Made by a program: the position numbers and the translations under genes. Of a DNA stretch of 64,000 nucleotides, positions 1-9,595 are shown in pieces (within the stretch, counting starts at the first letter, position 1; each line of letters starts with the position of its first letter). The DNA comes from Blochmannia endosymbiont of Camponotus sp. (lineage in GTDB: Bacteria > Pseudomonadota > Gammaproteobacteria > Enterobacterales > Enterobacteriaceae). The stretch covers positions 682,001-746,000 of the forward strand of contig NZ_CP097757.1 in NCBI RefSeq assembly GCF_023586085.1, in the 5' to 3' direction. Below the pieces are notes generated by a model, which was given only the letters and a program-made list of their open reading frames with translations, was not told the DNA's origin and did not search any database.

Positions 1-326
1 ATATATAATACTCACAACATTTAACACAATCAAAATAAAAGCAACAAAATAAATATTAGAAATAATGCTAACATTTACTAGCAACTCAATAATATAATCT
101 CCAAAATTGATTTAATTTAAAAAATAATTTTAAGAATTAGTAAATAAAAATTATTGTTTATATTATTAGAATTAACTATAATTTAATCATATAGTAAAAC
201 ATGTTGTTTTATTGTAAGTTAATGCCTTCTTTTTTAAAAGATAAAAATAAACTTACACCACCATACCTATGGTTTATATGCAAAATATAATTTGAATATA
301 AACTTGTACAAGTAATACAAATATTT
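1..326. other. AT-rich non-coding stretch
   Basis: No reading frame or RNA gene is supported here. The stretch is very AT-rich and no strong hairpin was seen. It would contain the promoter of the L,D-transpeptidase gene that follows. Confidence 0.5.
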
Positions 327-1275
327 ATGAGTATAAAAATATATTTTTATAATATAATATTTATCTTTATAGGACTGAGTCAGTATCTTGCCTATGCCGC
401 TGTTTATACATTACCTGAAAATAATAATAGACTAATTGGAGAAAATATAGAAATTTTTACGCCTAAAAACAACATACATCCTCTCGAATTTTTTTCTGAA
501 CAATTTCAAGTAGGAATTAGTAACATGTTGGAAGCTAATCCAGATGTTGATGTATATCTACCAGATTCAGAAAAAAAATTAATAATTCCACATCAATTAA
601 TTTTACCAAATACACCTCATTTAGGTGTTATTATTAACAGCGCTGAAATGCGATTATATTATTACCCTAAAAATAGCAATACTGTCATTATATTACCGAT
701 TGCTATTGGAACAATCAAAAACGCAACACCATATTGCTGGATAACTTCAATAAAACATAAAAAAAAACCCAATTTGGATCCCTACCAACAGCATGCGTGA
801 TGAATACATCAAGCATGGAGAAGTTCTGCCTACAATATTTCCAGCAGGATCTAACAACCCAATGGGGCTATATGCTTTATACCTAGGTAGGAACTATGCA
901 ATTCATGGAACTAATAGTAACTTTGGCATCGGACTCAGAGTAACTCGCGGTTGTATTAGATTACGTCCCAAAGATATTGAGTTTCTTTTTAAAGCTGTAC
1001 CTGTAGGTACTAGAGTACAATTTATTAATGAACCTATAAAAAGCACTGTTGAATCAAACGGTATGCAATATCTTGAAATCCACAACCCATTATCTTATGA
1101 CAAAGAAAAAAATCATCAAAATGCATTATTATTTGCACATCTAAAAAAAAAGGTACAGTCTATATTAATTGATGATTCAAACATAGATTATAAAATAGTT
1201 AATGAAGCATTAAAAAATCGTTCCGGTATACCAATAAATATCACACCAAACTTATTAAAAACTAAAAATAAATAA
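327..1275 (+). pseudogene. ldtC: L,D-transpeptidase (YcfS/ErfK family), frameshifted at an A9 tract
   Basis: Periplasmic L,D-transpeptidases of this family attach Braun lipoprotein to peptidoglycan or crosslink it, using a catalytic Cys. Two overlapping frames together give one protein of about 315 residues, close to the roughly 320 of E. coli YcfS. Frame 1 (327 to about 767) has a hydrophobic N-terminal signal segment, a LysM-like part (QANP-like motif LEANPDVD) and the start of the YkuD domain (MRLYYYP). Frame 2 (to 1275) holds PAGSNNPMG, the HGTN motif and the catalytic motif RVTRGCIRLR. The break lies at nine A (759-767). Eight A would read HKKNPIWIPTNS, matching the conserved family region, so there is one extra A. 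It is either a pseudogene or rescued by transcriptional slippage. The exact paralogue (YcfS, ErfK or YbiS) is less certain; YcfS fits best. Confidence 0.85.
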
Positions 1276-1413
1276 CAATCACACCCATCATGTTACAAAC
1301 ATATATACAATATTTCATATCAAAACACATTAAAAAAACAACCAATGATCATTTTATAAAATTAAACTATTTTAATATTCAAACAATCTTGTTTACACAC
1401 TGTTTTTAAACAC

Positions 1414-1495
1414 TACCCGAGACGAGACTCGAACTCGTACAGCTAAAGCCGAGGGATTTTAAGTCCCTTGTGTCTACCAATTCCACCACCCGGGC
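1414..1495 (-). tRNA. leuZ: tRNA-Leu (anticodon UAA)
   Basis: Read on the minus strand the gene starts GCCCGGG and ends CTCGGGT plus discriminator A, giving a seven-pair acceptor stem. The anticodon loop is CTTAAAA, so the anticodon is UAA. There is a long variable arm, as in class II tRNAs. CCA is not encoded. Together with the next tRNA this matches the E. coli pgsA-glyW-cysT-leuZ cluster, with the glycine tRNA missing here. Confidence 0.95.
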
Positions 1496-1514
1496 TGTTT
1501 ATTTAAAAAATAAA

Positions 1515-1585
1515 AAGCGCGTCTCGGAATTGAACCGAGTTACACGGATTTGCAATCCGCTGCATAACCACTCTGCCAACGCGCT
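1515..1585 (-). tRNA. cysT: tRNA-Cys (anticodon GCA)
   Basis: On the minus strand the acceptor stem is AGCGCGT paired with ACGCGCT. The anticodon stem and loop read CGGATTGCAAATCCG, giving anticodon GCA. The discriminator base is U, the main identity element for cysteinyl-tRNA synthetase. Between this gene and pgsA (1586-1799) no tRNA-Gly is visible, although E. coli has glyW there. Confidence 0.95.
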
Positions 1586-1799
1586 ACATAAATAACATAA
1601 AACAAGTATATGATGGCCATAAATCATATTAAATTTATTTAACATTAATACATTTATACATTAATAAGCTTTATCATAATTTATTACTTTGCAGACTAAT
1701 AAACCAGATGTTTAAACTTTAAAAAATAAATTTTAGATTTAAAGTTATAATTATTAACCATTAATTATTTTACAATCTCAAAATCACATTATATAAAAA

Positions 1800-2351
1800 T
1801 CAGCAATTGCATAAATTACGCCACGCATAATATAAATAAGCACACATGGACCAAAACGTTAATAAAACCGAAACATATAATGCAATAACACCTGTAATTA
1901 CTATCCATTTATAAGGACTCCACAATAATGCAGTTAAAGCTAACATTTGTATACATGTTTTAATTTTACTAATCCAAGACACCTTAATGCCATTACTACT
2001 ACCAATTCCTGCTACCCATTCGCGTAACGCTAATATAATCACTTCACGAATAATTATACCAGAAGATGGTAATGTAACCCACCACACGTGAAAATGCTCA
2101 GCTATTAAAATAAGTGCTGAAATTATCATCACTTTATCTGCCACTGGATCTAAAAATTTACCAAAACTAGTAGTTTGTTTCCAACGGCGAGCTAAAAATC
2201 CATCAAACCAATCTGTCATAGCTGCAACAAAAAATATAACAGTACATACCATCGGCGCCCAACTCATGGGTAAATAAAACAACATTGTAAACAATGGCGC
2301 CACAACCACTCGAAATAAAGTAAGATATGTTGGTATATTAATAAAATCCAT
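1800..2351 (-). CDS. pgsA: CDP-diacylglycerol-glycerol-3-phosphate 3-phosphatidyltransferase PgsA
   Basis: PgsA transfers glycerol-3-phosphate to CDP-diacylglycerol in the inner membrane, the first committed step to phosphatidylglycerol and cardiolipin. The 183-residue protein has the usual length. The CDP-alcohol phosphotransferase signature is complete: D47, D50-G51, A54-R55, G64, D68 and D72 within [11 protein letters not shown]...GKFLDPVAD. Several hydrophobic segments fit a polytopic membrane protein. Its neighbours tRNA-Cys and tRNA-Leu preserve the E. coli order, while uvrC, normally next to pgsA, is absent. The start MDFINIPT aligns with the E. coli start, but no clear ribosome-binding site is visible. 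Its product feeds ClsA, which is encoded at 24.5 kb. Confidence 0.96.
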   Translation of the reverse strand: MDFINIPTYLTLFRVVVAPLFTMLFYLPMSWAPMVCTVIFFVAAMTDWFDGFLARRWKQTTSFGKFLDPVADKVMIISALILIAEHFHVWWVTLPSSGIIIREVIILALREWVAGIGSSNGIKVSWISKIKTCIQMLALTALLWSPYKWIVITGVIALYVSVLLTFWSMCAYLYYAWRNLCNC

Positions 2352-2702
2352 AACACTTTAAAAACTAACTTAATATAATTACAATATTATTAATCTTCAA
2401 AACTATATACTATCAGATACATCCAACGATATGTTTATAACATTAATTTAAACAATCATTATTTATTACATAATCCCGCATAATTATTTATATTTTAAAA
2501 AATATACAATCTACTATTGTAGTGATCATTACTATACGCGTAATTTCCATTATCTTACGTAGAAGAAACAAATAAATCAAATTATCTTCAAAACACTTGA
2601 ATATTACCATTATACAAATAATCATTATTATAATTTTAAAAATAATCAATACTCAAAACTACAATTTCACTTCTGGTATGCTACTATACTATAAGAATAA
2701 TC
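2352..2702. other. intergenic region, no gene seen
   Basis: This stretch separates divergent pgsA and tRNA-Lys and must hold both promoters. It is AT-rich. No open frame or strong hairpin was recognised. Confidence 0.5.
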
Positions 2703-2776
2703 GGGTCGTTAGCTCAATATGGCAGAGCAGTTGACTCTTAATCAATTGGTTGTAGGTTCAAATCCTACACGACCCA
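2703..2776 (+). tRNA. tRNA-Lys (anticodon CUU)
   Basis: The acceptor stem is GGGTCGT paired with ACGACCC, with discriminator A at 2776. The body is nearly identical to E. coli tRNA-Lys. The anticodon arm reads GTTGA-CTCTTAA-TCAAT, so positions 34-36 are CTT. E. coli lysine tRNAs all carry UUU. A CUU anticodon reads AAG only, so another lysine tRNA (UUU) must exist elsewhere for the abundant AAA codons. CCA is not encoded. The D loop has one extra base compared with E. coli. Confidence 0.93.
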
Positions 2777-3059
2777 ATAAATAAAACTTTTAGTCTTCTT
2801 GCTACGATACGTAGTTAAATCATTTGATTGTTAATGTGTAATATGAAGATATATCTCTATATGAAACTAATGTTATAGTATACATATCTCCTCCTCAGGC
2901 CTTATTAAATTCGCTATAGGAATTTCACTAATTCTTGCTATAAAACGATTAATATAAAGATCATATGTTTTTCGCGTAATTCTAATAACGATAACATTAG
3001 TTATATTATGTTAATCAGTTTATAAAATATTTTGGAATTTAATAACTAATAGAATCCTT

Positions 3060-3142
3060 CGGAGGAGTAGAGATTCGAACTCTAGAATGTTTTCACTACC
3101 GATTTTCAAGACCGGCGCCTTAAGCCACTCGGCCACTCCTCC
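3060..3142 (-). tRNA. serT: tRNA-Ser (anticodon UGA)
   Basis: On the minus strand GGAGGAG pairs with CTCCTCC, with discriminator G. The anticodon loop CTTGAAA gives UGA. A long variable arm (TAGTGAAAACATT region) marks a class II tRNA. Its place just before tusE matches E. coli serT next to yccA-tusE; yccA has been lost here. Confidence 0.95.
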
Positions 3143-3518
3143 AAAATTTAAGACAACAAAATTAGTTCTGTCAATCCTATCAAGTACAGCACCTATACTT
3201 TTGTATAAAATAAAAGTTCATACTATTAAAATTATTTGTCTTATATTTAAATCAATATTCAATATTTAAAAAAAATAATTCCTATAAATAATAAAACCAC
3301 ATTTAGTTACATGATTTAAAAGTAATATCGAGTATATATTAAACTTAATATATAAGATATATTTAATAATAAAATTACGCAAAATTTATCTTTTATTAGA
3401 ATATGCATTCTAATAAAAGATATTTATCTTATTCATATTTAAAATTTAAATACTATTTTTTTCTACATATTATTATTTAATAATGATAACAAATCAAAAA
3501 ATAATTTAGGAGAAATTT
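3143..3518. other. intergenic region with inverted repeats
   Basis: No gene is supported. A 10-bp inverted repeat with a 2-base centre lies at 3333-3354 and a longer one at 3387-3422 (listed separately). The tusE promoter must lie here. Confidence 0.5.
3387..3422. repeat. 16-bp perfect inverted repeat upstream of tusE
   Basis: The arm at 3387-3402 is the exact reverse complement of 3407-3422, separated by the four bases ATGC. It lies about 100 bases before the tusE start. No T run follows directly, so it is not an obvious terminator. It may be a transcript-stability or regulatory hairpin, or simply a by-product of palindrome-directed mutation. Confidence 0.7.
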
Positions 3519-3848
3519 ATGAAATACAAACAAATAAACACTATCATTAATGAACAAGGCTATTTAATGCATATTGAAGACTGGAATGAAGACATTGCGA
3601 TAAATCTAGCTAAGATAGAAGGCATCACACTGAACACAATACATTGGGAAATTATATATTTTGTACGTAAATTCTACATGGAATTCAACGCGTTACCAAA
3701 AATCAGAATATTAATTAATGCCATAGCACTTAAATATGGTAAAGAAAAAGGAAATAGCCAATTTCTTGCTCGATTATTTCCAAAAGGATCTGTAGCTCAA
3801 AAAATTGCAAAAATTTCAGGCCTTCCTAAACCTATAAAATGCTTATAA
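3519..3848 (+). CDS. tusE: sulfur relay protein TusE
   Basis: TusE takes persulfide sulfur from the TusBCD complex and passes it to MnmA for 2-thiolation of U34 in tRNA-Lys, -Glu and -Gln. The 109-residue protein matches E. coli TusE (DsrC family) throughout. Conserved blocks include EGITL, HWEIIYFVRKFYMEFN and RLFPKGS. The C terminus GLPKPIKCL carries the conserved penultimate cysteine that bears the persulfide. A good ribosome-binding site (AGGAG) lies seven bases before the ATG. It sits between serT and hspQ, as in E. coli after loss of the intervening genes. Keeping it suggests the genome also keeps mnmA, since AAA and GAA codons dominate. Confidence 0.95.
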   Translation: MKYKQINTIINEQGYLMHIEDWNEDIAINLAKIEGITLNTIHWEIIYFVRKFYMEFNALPKIRILINAIALKYGKEKGNSQFLARLFPKGSVAQKIAKISGLPKPIKCL

Positions 3849-4057
3849 TATAAGAAATACTATTTGGAACTGAAGATAAATTATTTCATTAAAATTTTTT
3901 TAATATTTAAAATAAAACCTATTAAATTTACTTAATACTAAATTATAAGAATAATTCTTTATTTATATTTAATCTACTTAATAATAATTTACCCTTGATT
4001 TTATTATATCGCCCCATATCTATTGTTCCTGATAGATAATATTTAACAGGAGATTAT

Positions 4058-4375
4058 ATGATAACTAGTAAATTTGGGATCGGACAACAAGTTCGACATA
4101 AGTTATTGGGGTATTTAGGAGTAGTAATAGATATAGATCCGGAATATTCTCTTGAAAAACCAACTTTAGATGAAATTACAAAAAATGATACTTTACGTAA
4201 ATCTCCATGGTACCATGTTGTTATGGAAGATGAAAACGGAAGGCCTATGCATACTTATTTAGCAGAAGTACAATTAGGATACGAAAATACTCATATACAC
4301 TCAGAGCAAAGCACTTTAGATGAACTTTCTGCGTCTATTCGTTTACAACTTCAAACACCACGGCTAAGAAATTAA
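4058..4375 (+). CDS. hspQ: heat shock protein HspQ
   Basis: HspQ is a small hemimethylated-DNA-binding (YccV-like) domain protein, described in E. coli as a heat-shock factor that promotes degradation of certain proteins. The 105-residue length and nearly the whole sequence equal E. coli Hsp[38 protein letters not shown] and the C-terminal PRLRN. A strong AGGAG ribosome-binding site stands eight bases before the ATG. It follows tusE on the same strand, 209 bases away. rlmI and acyP, which separate the two genes in E. coli, are gone. Confidence 0.95.
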   Translation: MITSKFGIGQQVRHKLLGYLGVVIDIDPEYSLEKPTLDEITKNDTLRKSPWYHVVMEDENGRPMHTYLAEVQLGYENTHIHSEQSTLDELSASIRLQLQTPRLRN

Positions 4376-5091
4376 ATACTCTCATACACCATGCAACCTA
4401 CATAATGAATCTTATTAAGATATATAATTATTCTATACCGTACTAAATTTTTAAGTAACTTATTCATTATGCCATTATACAATGATTTATTATAACACTC
4501 TAAAATTTTAGATAACATCTACTATCTGTTACTCAATGTTAAATTCAATGAATAGCGTAATGATTAATTATAATGAAAATATACAGCCTAACCCACATTC
4601 CCATATTTTTATAAACTATAAACCCCATACGTTTATATATATTAATTACTGTCTTAAATATTAAGGTTACCCAGCCATTATATTAAATAATGAGCACACA
4701 ATGATCGTGCTAAATAATAAATTAATTCTATTATCATCATTATTAATAATATATTCTATTATACTCTATACTGAGTAGCTGTGTATTTTCTGTATAATAC
4801 AGATCAAATTTAATTGTGCTTTCCAAATAAATTATTACATATTTAATAAACAATAATATTTCCAGACTAAAATAAATATAATAGAATTAATTTATAAATA
4901 TTTATGTATAACTTCAAATTTCATTAAACCATAATAACTTAAAATTTTTTAACAAAAAATTTTTTTATCTAATAAAACAACTATTTATTATAAAATAACC
5001 GTTTTCACTATATGGTGTATTCGCATGTAACAGTTGTTACGTTTTTATTATCTTTAATATAATAAAATATATGCATAAAACGAGATATACT
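4376..5091. other. intergenic region, no gene seen
   Basis: About 700 bases between hspQ and fabA hold no supported gene. In E. coli this interval contains many genes (for example mgsA, helD, sulA, ompA, matP), all absent here. A weak hairpin, AGCAC with GTGCT, lies near 4692-4710. The fabA promoter must be at its right end. Confidence 0.5.
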
Positions 5092-5610
5092 ATGATTAAT
5101 AGACGTGAATCATATACAAAGGAAGATCTATTAGCTTCTAGCAGAGGTGAGCTATTTGGAAAAAACGGGCCTACACTCCCGGCTCCTAATATGCTTATGG
5201 TGGATCGAGTCATAAAAATGACTAAAAATGGAGGAAATTACAATAAAGGATTTATAGAAGCAGAATTAGATATTCAATCAGATATGTGGTTTTTCAATTG
5301 TCATTTCATAAAAGACCCAGTTATGCCAGGATGTTTGGGGTTAGATGCGATGTGGCAGCTAGTGGGGTTCTATCTTGGATGGCTTGGAGGAGAGGGAAAA
5401 GGACGTGCTTTAGGAGTAAAAGAAGTTAAGTTTACTGGTCAGATTTTGCCTACATCTAAAAAAGTTACTTATCTTGTTCATTTCCGCAGAATTATCAACA
5501 GAAAACTAACTATGGGTATGGCCGATGGTGAGGTATTATGTGATGGTAAAATAATTTATACCGCAACTGACTTAAAAGTTGGATTATTTAAAAAAAATAC
5601 AATATTCTGA
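5092..5610 (+). CDS. fabA: 3-hydroxydecanoyl-ACP dehydratase/isomerase FabA
   Basis: FabA dehydrates beta-hydroxydecanoyl-ACP and isomerises the product to the cis-3 form, the entry to unsaturated fatty acids. The start at 5092 ([16 protein letters not shown]) was chosen over an in-frame ATG at 5071 because it aligns exactly with the E. coli N terminus and gives the same length, 172 residues. The active-site His71 and Asp85 lie in [20 protein letters not shown]. The substrate-tunnel region [16 protein letters not shown] is conserved. It is a single gene followed by a long AT-rich inverted repeat. With FabI in the same window it shows the type II fatty acid cycle is kept. Confidence 0.97.
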   Translation: MINRRESYTKEDLLASSRGELFGKNGPTLPAPNMLMVDRVIKMTKNGGNYNKGFIEAELDIQSDMWFFNCHFIKDPVMPGCLGLDAMWQLVGFYLGWLGGEGKGRALGVKEVKFTGQILPTSKKVTYLVHFRRIINRKLTMGMADGEVLCDGKIIYTATDLKVGLFKKNTIF

Positions 5611-5616
5611 TATACT

Positions 5617-5663
5617 TATATATGTAATGTAAAACACAGAAAATATTTTACATTACATATATA
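5617..5663 (+). terminator. 18-bp perfect inverted repeat after fabA
   Basis: The arm at 5617-5634 is exactly the reverse complement of 5646-5663, with an 11-base loop. It starts seven bases after the fabA stop codon. The stem is AT-rich and lacks a classical T run, so it may end or protect the fabA transcript. A terminator role is inferred from position. Confidence 0.6.
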
Positions 5664-5855
5664 AATGAACTAAATTAAGTACTGTATTAAATTCTAATAA
5701 TTATTTGCATCAAAAACATAAATATATCTCAAAAAGTTATATGCACTATAACTCATAATATCTTTAGCCAATTATAATATGCATTATATATATTTAAATT
5801 TAAATTATAAATGACACAGCAATATCATTAGTTTGAAAATTTGGAGGACTATAGC

Positions 5856-7262
5856 ATGAATGTAGTATCAGTAGCAGATATATTGTACGGTTATATATCA
5901 AAAAATACTGAAATTACTATACAGGGTTGGATTCGCACCCGACGTGATTCTAAAGCTAAAATTTCCTTTCTTGATATCTACGATGGTTCTTGCATAACCT
6001 CACTACAAGTAATTGCGTGCGATAATTTATACAATTATAAAAATGAAATATTACACCTAACTAGTGGTTGCTCAGTCGTAATTGACGGAATCGTATCTGA
6101 GTCCATTGGACTGAAACAACGTGTTGAAGTAATTGCAAAAAATATTAAAATATTAGGATGGATAGAAGACCCTAGCACCTACCCAATAACAGCTAAAAAC
6201 CATACTATGAGGTATCTACGTAAAGTTTCTCATTTAAGACCACGTACCAATATAATTGGGGCTGTTGCACGCATCAGACACACATTATCACAAGCTATTC
6301 ATAATTTTATGCACAAACAAGGATTTATATGGGTCCCTACCCCTATAATTACTGCATATGATACTGAAGGCAATGGAAAAATGTTCTGCGTTTCTACTTC
6401 AAAAAATCAGAGAGTTTTACATAATTCAAAAGAAAAAACAAATGCTTATGACCCCCATAATTTTTTTGATAAAGAAGCTTTTTTAACAGTATCAGGTCAA
6501 TTAAATGCTGAAACCTACGCTTGTGCATTATCGAAAGTATACACTTTTGGCCCAACTTTTAGAGCAGAATACTCCAATACCAATCGCCATTTATCTGAAT
6601 TTTGGATGATAGAACCAGAAGCAGCATTTATGACTTTAGATGATATTATTGTTTTAGCAGAATCTTTACTTAAAAATGTCATCTTAATACTCCTTAAAGA
6701 ACGCTATGATGATATAAAATATTTTGTTGATAAAATAGACAAAAATATCATTTCTCGATTAGAAAACTTCATTAATATTAAGTTCAACTGTATAGAATAT
6801 ACTGAAGCAATAAAATTATTAAAAATATGTAATAAACAATTTAATATTCCAATAACTTGGGGAACAGATTTGTTCTCTGAACATGAAAAATATCTATCAG
6901 AAGAATATTTTAAATCTCCCGTAATAGTAAAAAATTATCCAAAAAGTATTAAAGCTTTCTACATGCGTTTAAATGATGATAACCAAACTGTAGCATCTAT
7001 GGATGTTTTAGTACCTGGAATTGGAGAAATAATTGGAGGTTCACAGAGAGAAGAAAGGTTATCAACCTTGGATCAAAGATTACAAGAAAACAACTTAACA
7101 CAAGAAAATTATTGGTGGTATCGTGATTTGAGACGATATGGAACAGTACCTCATTCAGGATTCGGTCTAGGTTTTGAAAGATTAATGATATATGTTACAG
7201 GAATAAAAAATATTAGAGATGTTATACCTTTCCCCAGAACACCAAATAATATTAATTTTTAA
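5856..7262 (+). CDS. asnS: asparaginyl-tRNA synthetase
   Basis: AsnS charges tRNA-Asn with asparagine and is a class IIb enzyme. The ATG at 5856 was chosen because GGAGG lies eight bases upstream and [10 protein letters not shown] aligns with the E. coli start; this gives 468 residues against 466. The N-terminal OB-fold anticodon-binding domain (about residues 15-100, with [10 protein letters not shown]) is followed by the catalytic domain with FGPTFRAE (motif 2) and [12 protein letters not shown] (motif 3). Its substrate tRNA-Asn is encoded at 61.5 kb. In E. coli ompF separates asnS from aspC; here only 204 non-coding bases remain. Confidence 0.97.
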   Translation: MNVVSVADILYGYISKNTEITIQGWIRTRRDSKAKISFLDIYDGSCITSLQVIACDNLYNYKNEILHLTSGCSVVIDGIVSESIGLKQRVEVIAKNIKILGWIEDPSTYPITAKNHTMRYLRKVSHLRPRTNIIGAVARIRHTLSQAIHNFMHKQGFIWVPTPIITAYDTEGNGKMFCVSTSKNQRVLHNSKEKTNAYDPHNFFDKEAFLTVSGQLNAETYACALSKVYTFGPTFRAEYSNTNRHLSEFWMIEPEAAFMTLDDIIVLAESLLKNVILILLKERYDDIKYFVDKIDKNIISRLENFINIKFNCIEYTEAIKLLKICNKQFNIPITWGTDLFSEHEKYLSEEYFKSPVIVKNYPKSIKAFYMRLNDDNQTVASMDVLVPGIGEIIGGSQREERLSTLDQRLQENNLTQENYWWYRDLRRYGTVPHSGFGLGFERLMIYVTGIKNIRDVIPFPRTPNNINF

Positions 7263-7466
7263 TAGTACTTACATTTATATAAACATACATAAATAAAATA
7301 TATATTACTATAATATTAAAAAATAAATAATAGATATATAAAACTATAACATTCATTATATTTAGCATTTAAATTAAAAAATATAATATTAATAGTTGGA
7401 AAAAAATAATAGTTTTGATATAAGTATAGGATCCTTATACAGTTATAATAAATATGGACATAAGTT

Positions 7467-8672
7467 ATGTTTAAGTCTATTACAATGGCACCTGCTGATC
7501 CAATTCTTGGTTTATCAGAAATTTATAATTCTGATGAACGAAAACACAAAATAAATCTCGGTATAGGTGTATATCTTGATAAAATAAAAAATACTCCTAT
7601 TTTAACTAGTGTTAAACAAGCTGAAGAATGGTTGTTAAAAAATGAAACCACTAAAAATTATCTTAGTATAGAGGGTATGCATTCTTTTAATACAGCTACT
7701 CAGTATTTATTATTTGGAGTAAATGATAATAACTCTATTATTCCAAAAGAACGCATAAGAACTGTTCAAGCACCTGGAGGAACTGGTGCATTACGTATAG
7801 CGGCTGAGTTTATAGTAAAAAATACTAAATCCAAGCGAATATGGATAAGTTATCCCAGTTGGATAAATCACAAAAATATTTTTCTGTCAGCAGGATTTGA
7901 AATATGCGCCTATCCTTATTATAATAATACAACTCACTCACTAAATTTTGACGAGTTATATTCAAGTTTAAAAAATGTTAAACCTAATGATGTAGTACTA
8001 TTTCATTGTTGTTGCCATAATCCCACAGGAATTGATCCTAATATTGAACAATGGAATATTCTATCAGAATTATCAGAAAAAAATAGATGGTTGCCTTTAT
8101 TCGATCTAGCTTATCAAGGATTTTCTCGTGGATTGAAAGAAGATATTGAAGGATTACATGTTTTCTGTAAAAAAAATGCAGAATTGATAGTATGCAATTC
8201 TTATTCAAAAAATTTTGGATTATATAATGAAAGAATAGGAGCGTGCAGTGTAGTAACCAATAATAAAAATGATGCAGATCGAGTATTAAGTCAGTTGCGT
8301 GTTATCATTCGTAGTAATTACTCTAATCCACCAGCGCATGGTGCATCTATTGTTTCTTTGATATTAAACAATAAAAATTTACGCTCTATATGGGAAGAAG
8401 AACTAAAAACCATGCGGGAACATATTGATTATATGCGAAAATTATTTTTTAATACTTTAAAAAATAATAATGAAAATATAGATTTCAGTTTTGTTAAAAA
8501 CCAATGTGGAATGTTCTCTTTTATAGGATTAAATGAAAATCAAGTAATGAAATTACGAAATAAATTCGGCGTGTACCTAGTAGGTGCTGGCAGAATTAAT
8601 TTAGCTGGATTATCGAATGATAATATAGCTTATGTATGTAGATCTATTATTAAAATTATTAATGAAACTTGA
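7467..8672 (+). CDS. aspC: aspartate aminotransferase AspC
   Basis: AspC is a PLP enzyme that interconverts oxaloacetate and aspartate with glutamate. It also transaminates the keto precursors of phenylalanine and tyrosine. The 401-residue protein matches E. coli AspC (396) along its length. The PLP lysine is K248 in SYSKNFGLYNERIGA, and the cofactor-binding CCHNPTGIDP, FDLAYQGF and APGGTGALR motifs are intact. The last four residues are an extension. In an ant symbiont with reduced amino acid pathways AspC may be the only aromatic transaminase, but that would need the whole genome. It faces gloC, with a 20-bp palindrome between them. Confidence 0.97.
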   Translation: MFKSITMAPADPILGLSEIYNSDERKHKINLGIGVYLDKIKNTPILTSVKQAEEWLLKNETTKNYLSIEGMHSFNTATQYLLFGVNDNNSIIPKERIRTVQAPGGTGALRIAAEFIVKNTKSKRIWISYPSWINHKNIFLSAGFEICAYPYYNNTTHSLNFDELYSSLKNVKPNDVVLFHCCCHNPTGIDPNIEQWNILSELSEKNRWLPLFDLAYQGFSRGLKEDIEGLHVFCKKNAELIVCNSYSKNFGLYNERIGACSVVTNNKNDADRVLSQLRVIIRSNYSNPPAHGASIVSLILNNKNLRSIWEEELKTMREHIDYMRKLFFNTLKNNNENIDFSFVKNQCGMFSFIGLNENQVMKLRNKFGVYLVGAGRINLAGLSNDNIAYVCRSIIKIINET

Positions 8673-8742
8673 TTACATAAGAATAAAAAACTTATTACTT
8701 TAACAAATGAAAACCCTATAAAGATTAAGAAACTATCTTATT

Positions 8743-8762
8743 TACATAATATATATTATGTA
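8743..8762. repeat. 20-bp perfect palindrome between convergent aspC and gloC
   Basis: The sequence at 8743-8762 is identical to its own reverse complement. It lies between the ends of two convergent genes, 70 bases after the aspC stop. As a pure AT palindrome it could form a shared, weak, bidirectional terminator. This is inferred from position only. Confidence 0.55.
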
Positions 8763-8799
8763 CTCTTACTGTATTATATTGCAATCAAATAAAATTTTA

Positions 8800-9441
8800 T
8801 TATACTATAAAAGTATTATTCACACGTTCATGCCCAATAGTAGATTGAGAACCATGACCTGGTAAAAAAATAATGTCATCTCCTAACGAAAATAACTTAT
8901 TTTTAATAGAATTAATTAAAGCTGTAATGTTGCCCCCTGGTAAATCTGTACGACCAATATTTTCTTTAAATAATACATCTCCCATAATTATAAATTTTTG
9001 AGTTTTGTTCCAGTACACTACATGCCCTGGAGAATGGCCAGGGCAATGTAATACATTAAAAACTTCATTTCCTACTTGTACTATATCACCATCTTTTAAC
9101 CAAAAATCCGGGACAACTGCAGTAGTATCATTGGGAATATCCTCCACGCCCAACATATTGCATTGAAGAATCAAACTATCTAACAATATCTGATCAGCTT
9201 TATGTGGTCCTATTATTGGAACACTGTAATATTTTTTTAGTTCAACTGCGCTACCAACATGATCAATATGGCCATGAGTTAGTAAAATTTTACCTATCTT
9301 TACATCTAACTTATCTACTTCTGCTCGTAATTTATTACTTTCTCCCCCAGGATCTACTAAAGCCGCTTCATGTGTTATTTCACACCAAATTATTGAACAA
9401 TTTTGATTAAAAGAAGTAACTGGTACAATACGATATCGCAT
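8800..9441 (-). CDS. gloC: hydroxyacylglutathione hydrolase-like metallo-hydrolase GloC (YcbL)
   Basis: GloC is the second, smaller glyoxalase II of E. coli, which hydrolyses S-lactoylglutathione to D-lactate and glutathione during methylglyoxal detoxification. The 213-residue protein has the metallo-beta-lactamase fold signature TH56GH58ID60H61, then HCPGHSPGHVVYW, GDVLFKENIGRTDLPGG and FLPGHG, which hold the remaining metal ligands. The order aspC-ycbL equals E. coli, with gloC on the opposite strand. Methylglyoxal would arise from triose phosphates of the glycolysis seen elsewhere in the window. Confidence 0.94.
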   Translation of the reverse strand: MRYRIVPVTSFNQNCSIIWCEITHEAALVDPGGESNKLRAEVDKLDVKIGKILLTHGHIDHVGSAVELKKYYSVPIIGPHKADQILLDSLILQCNMLGVEDIPNDTTAVVPDFWLKDGDIVQVGNEVFNVLHCPGHSPGHVVYWNKTQKFIIMGDVLFKENIGRTDLPGGNITALINSIKNKLFSLGDDIIFLPGHGSQSTIGHERVNNTFIV

Positions 9442-9595
9442 ATTTATATACCCTAATTATTTATAGATCTAGCATTAAAATATTTCAATAAAAAGATGCC
9501 ATAACTCAAAACTCTTTACAATAAAAATAACCCCATATATATGTAATTCTTTATAAGAATACAAATATGCAGATTTCATACAAGAAAATACACCG

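Noticed and set aside
2874..3014. About 46-codon stop-free stretch on the minus strand (RITRKTYDLYINRFIARISE...)
   Set aside because: It has somewhat less biased composition than its surroundings and might be a gene fossil, but there is no start codon and no family was recognised.
3087..3269. 60-codon frame on the plus strand
   Set aside because: It overlaps tRNA-Ser(UGA) and has no family resemblance; an artefact of the tRNA sequence.
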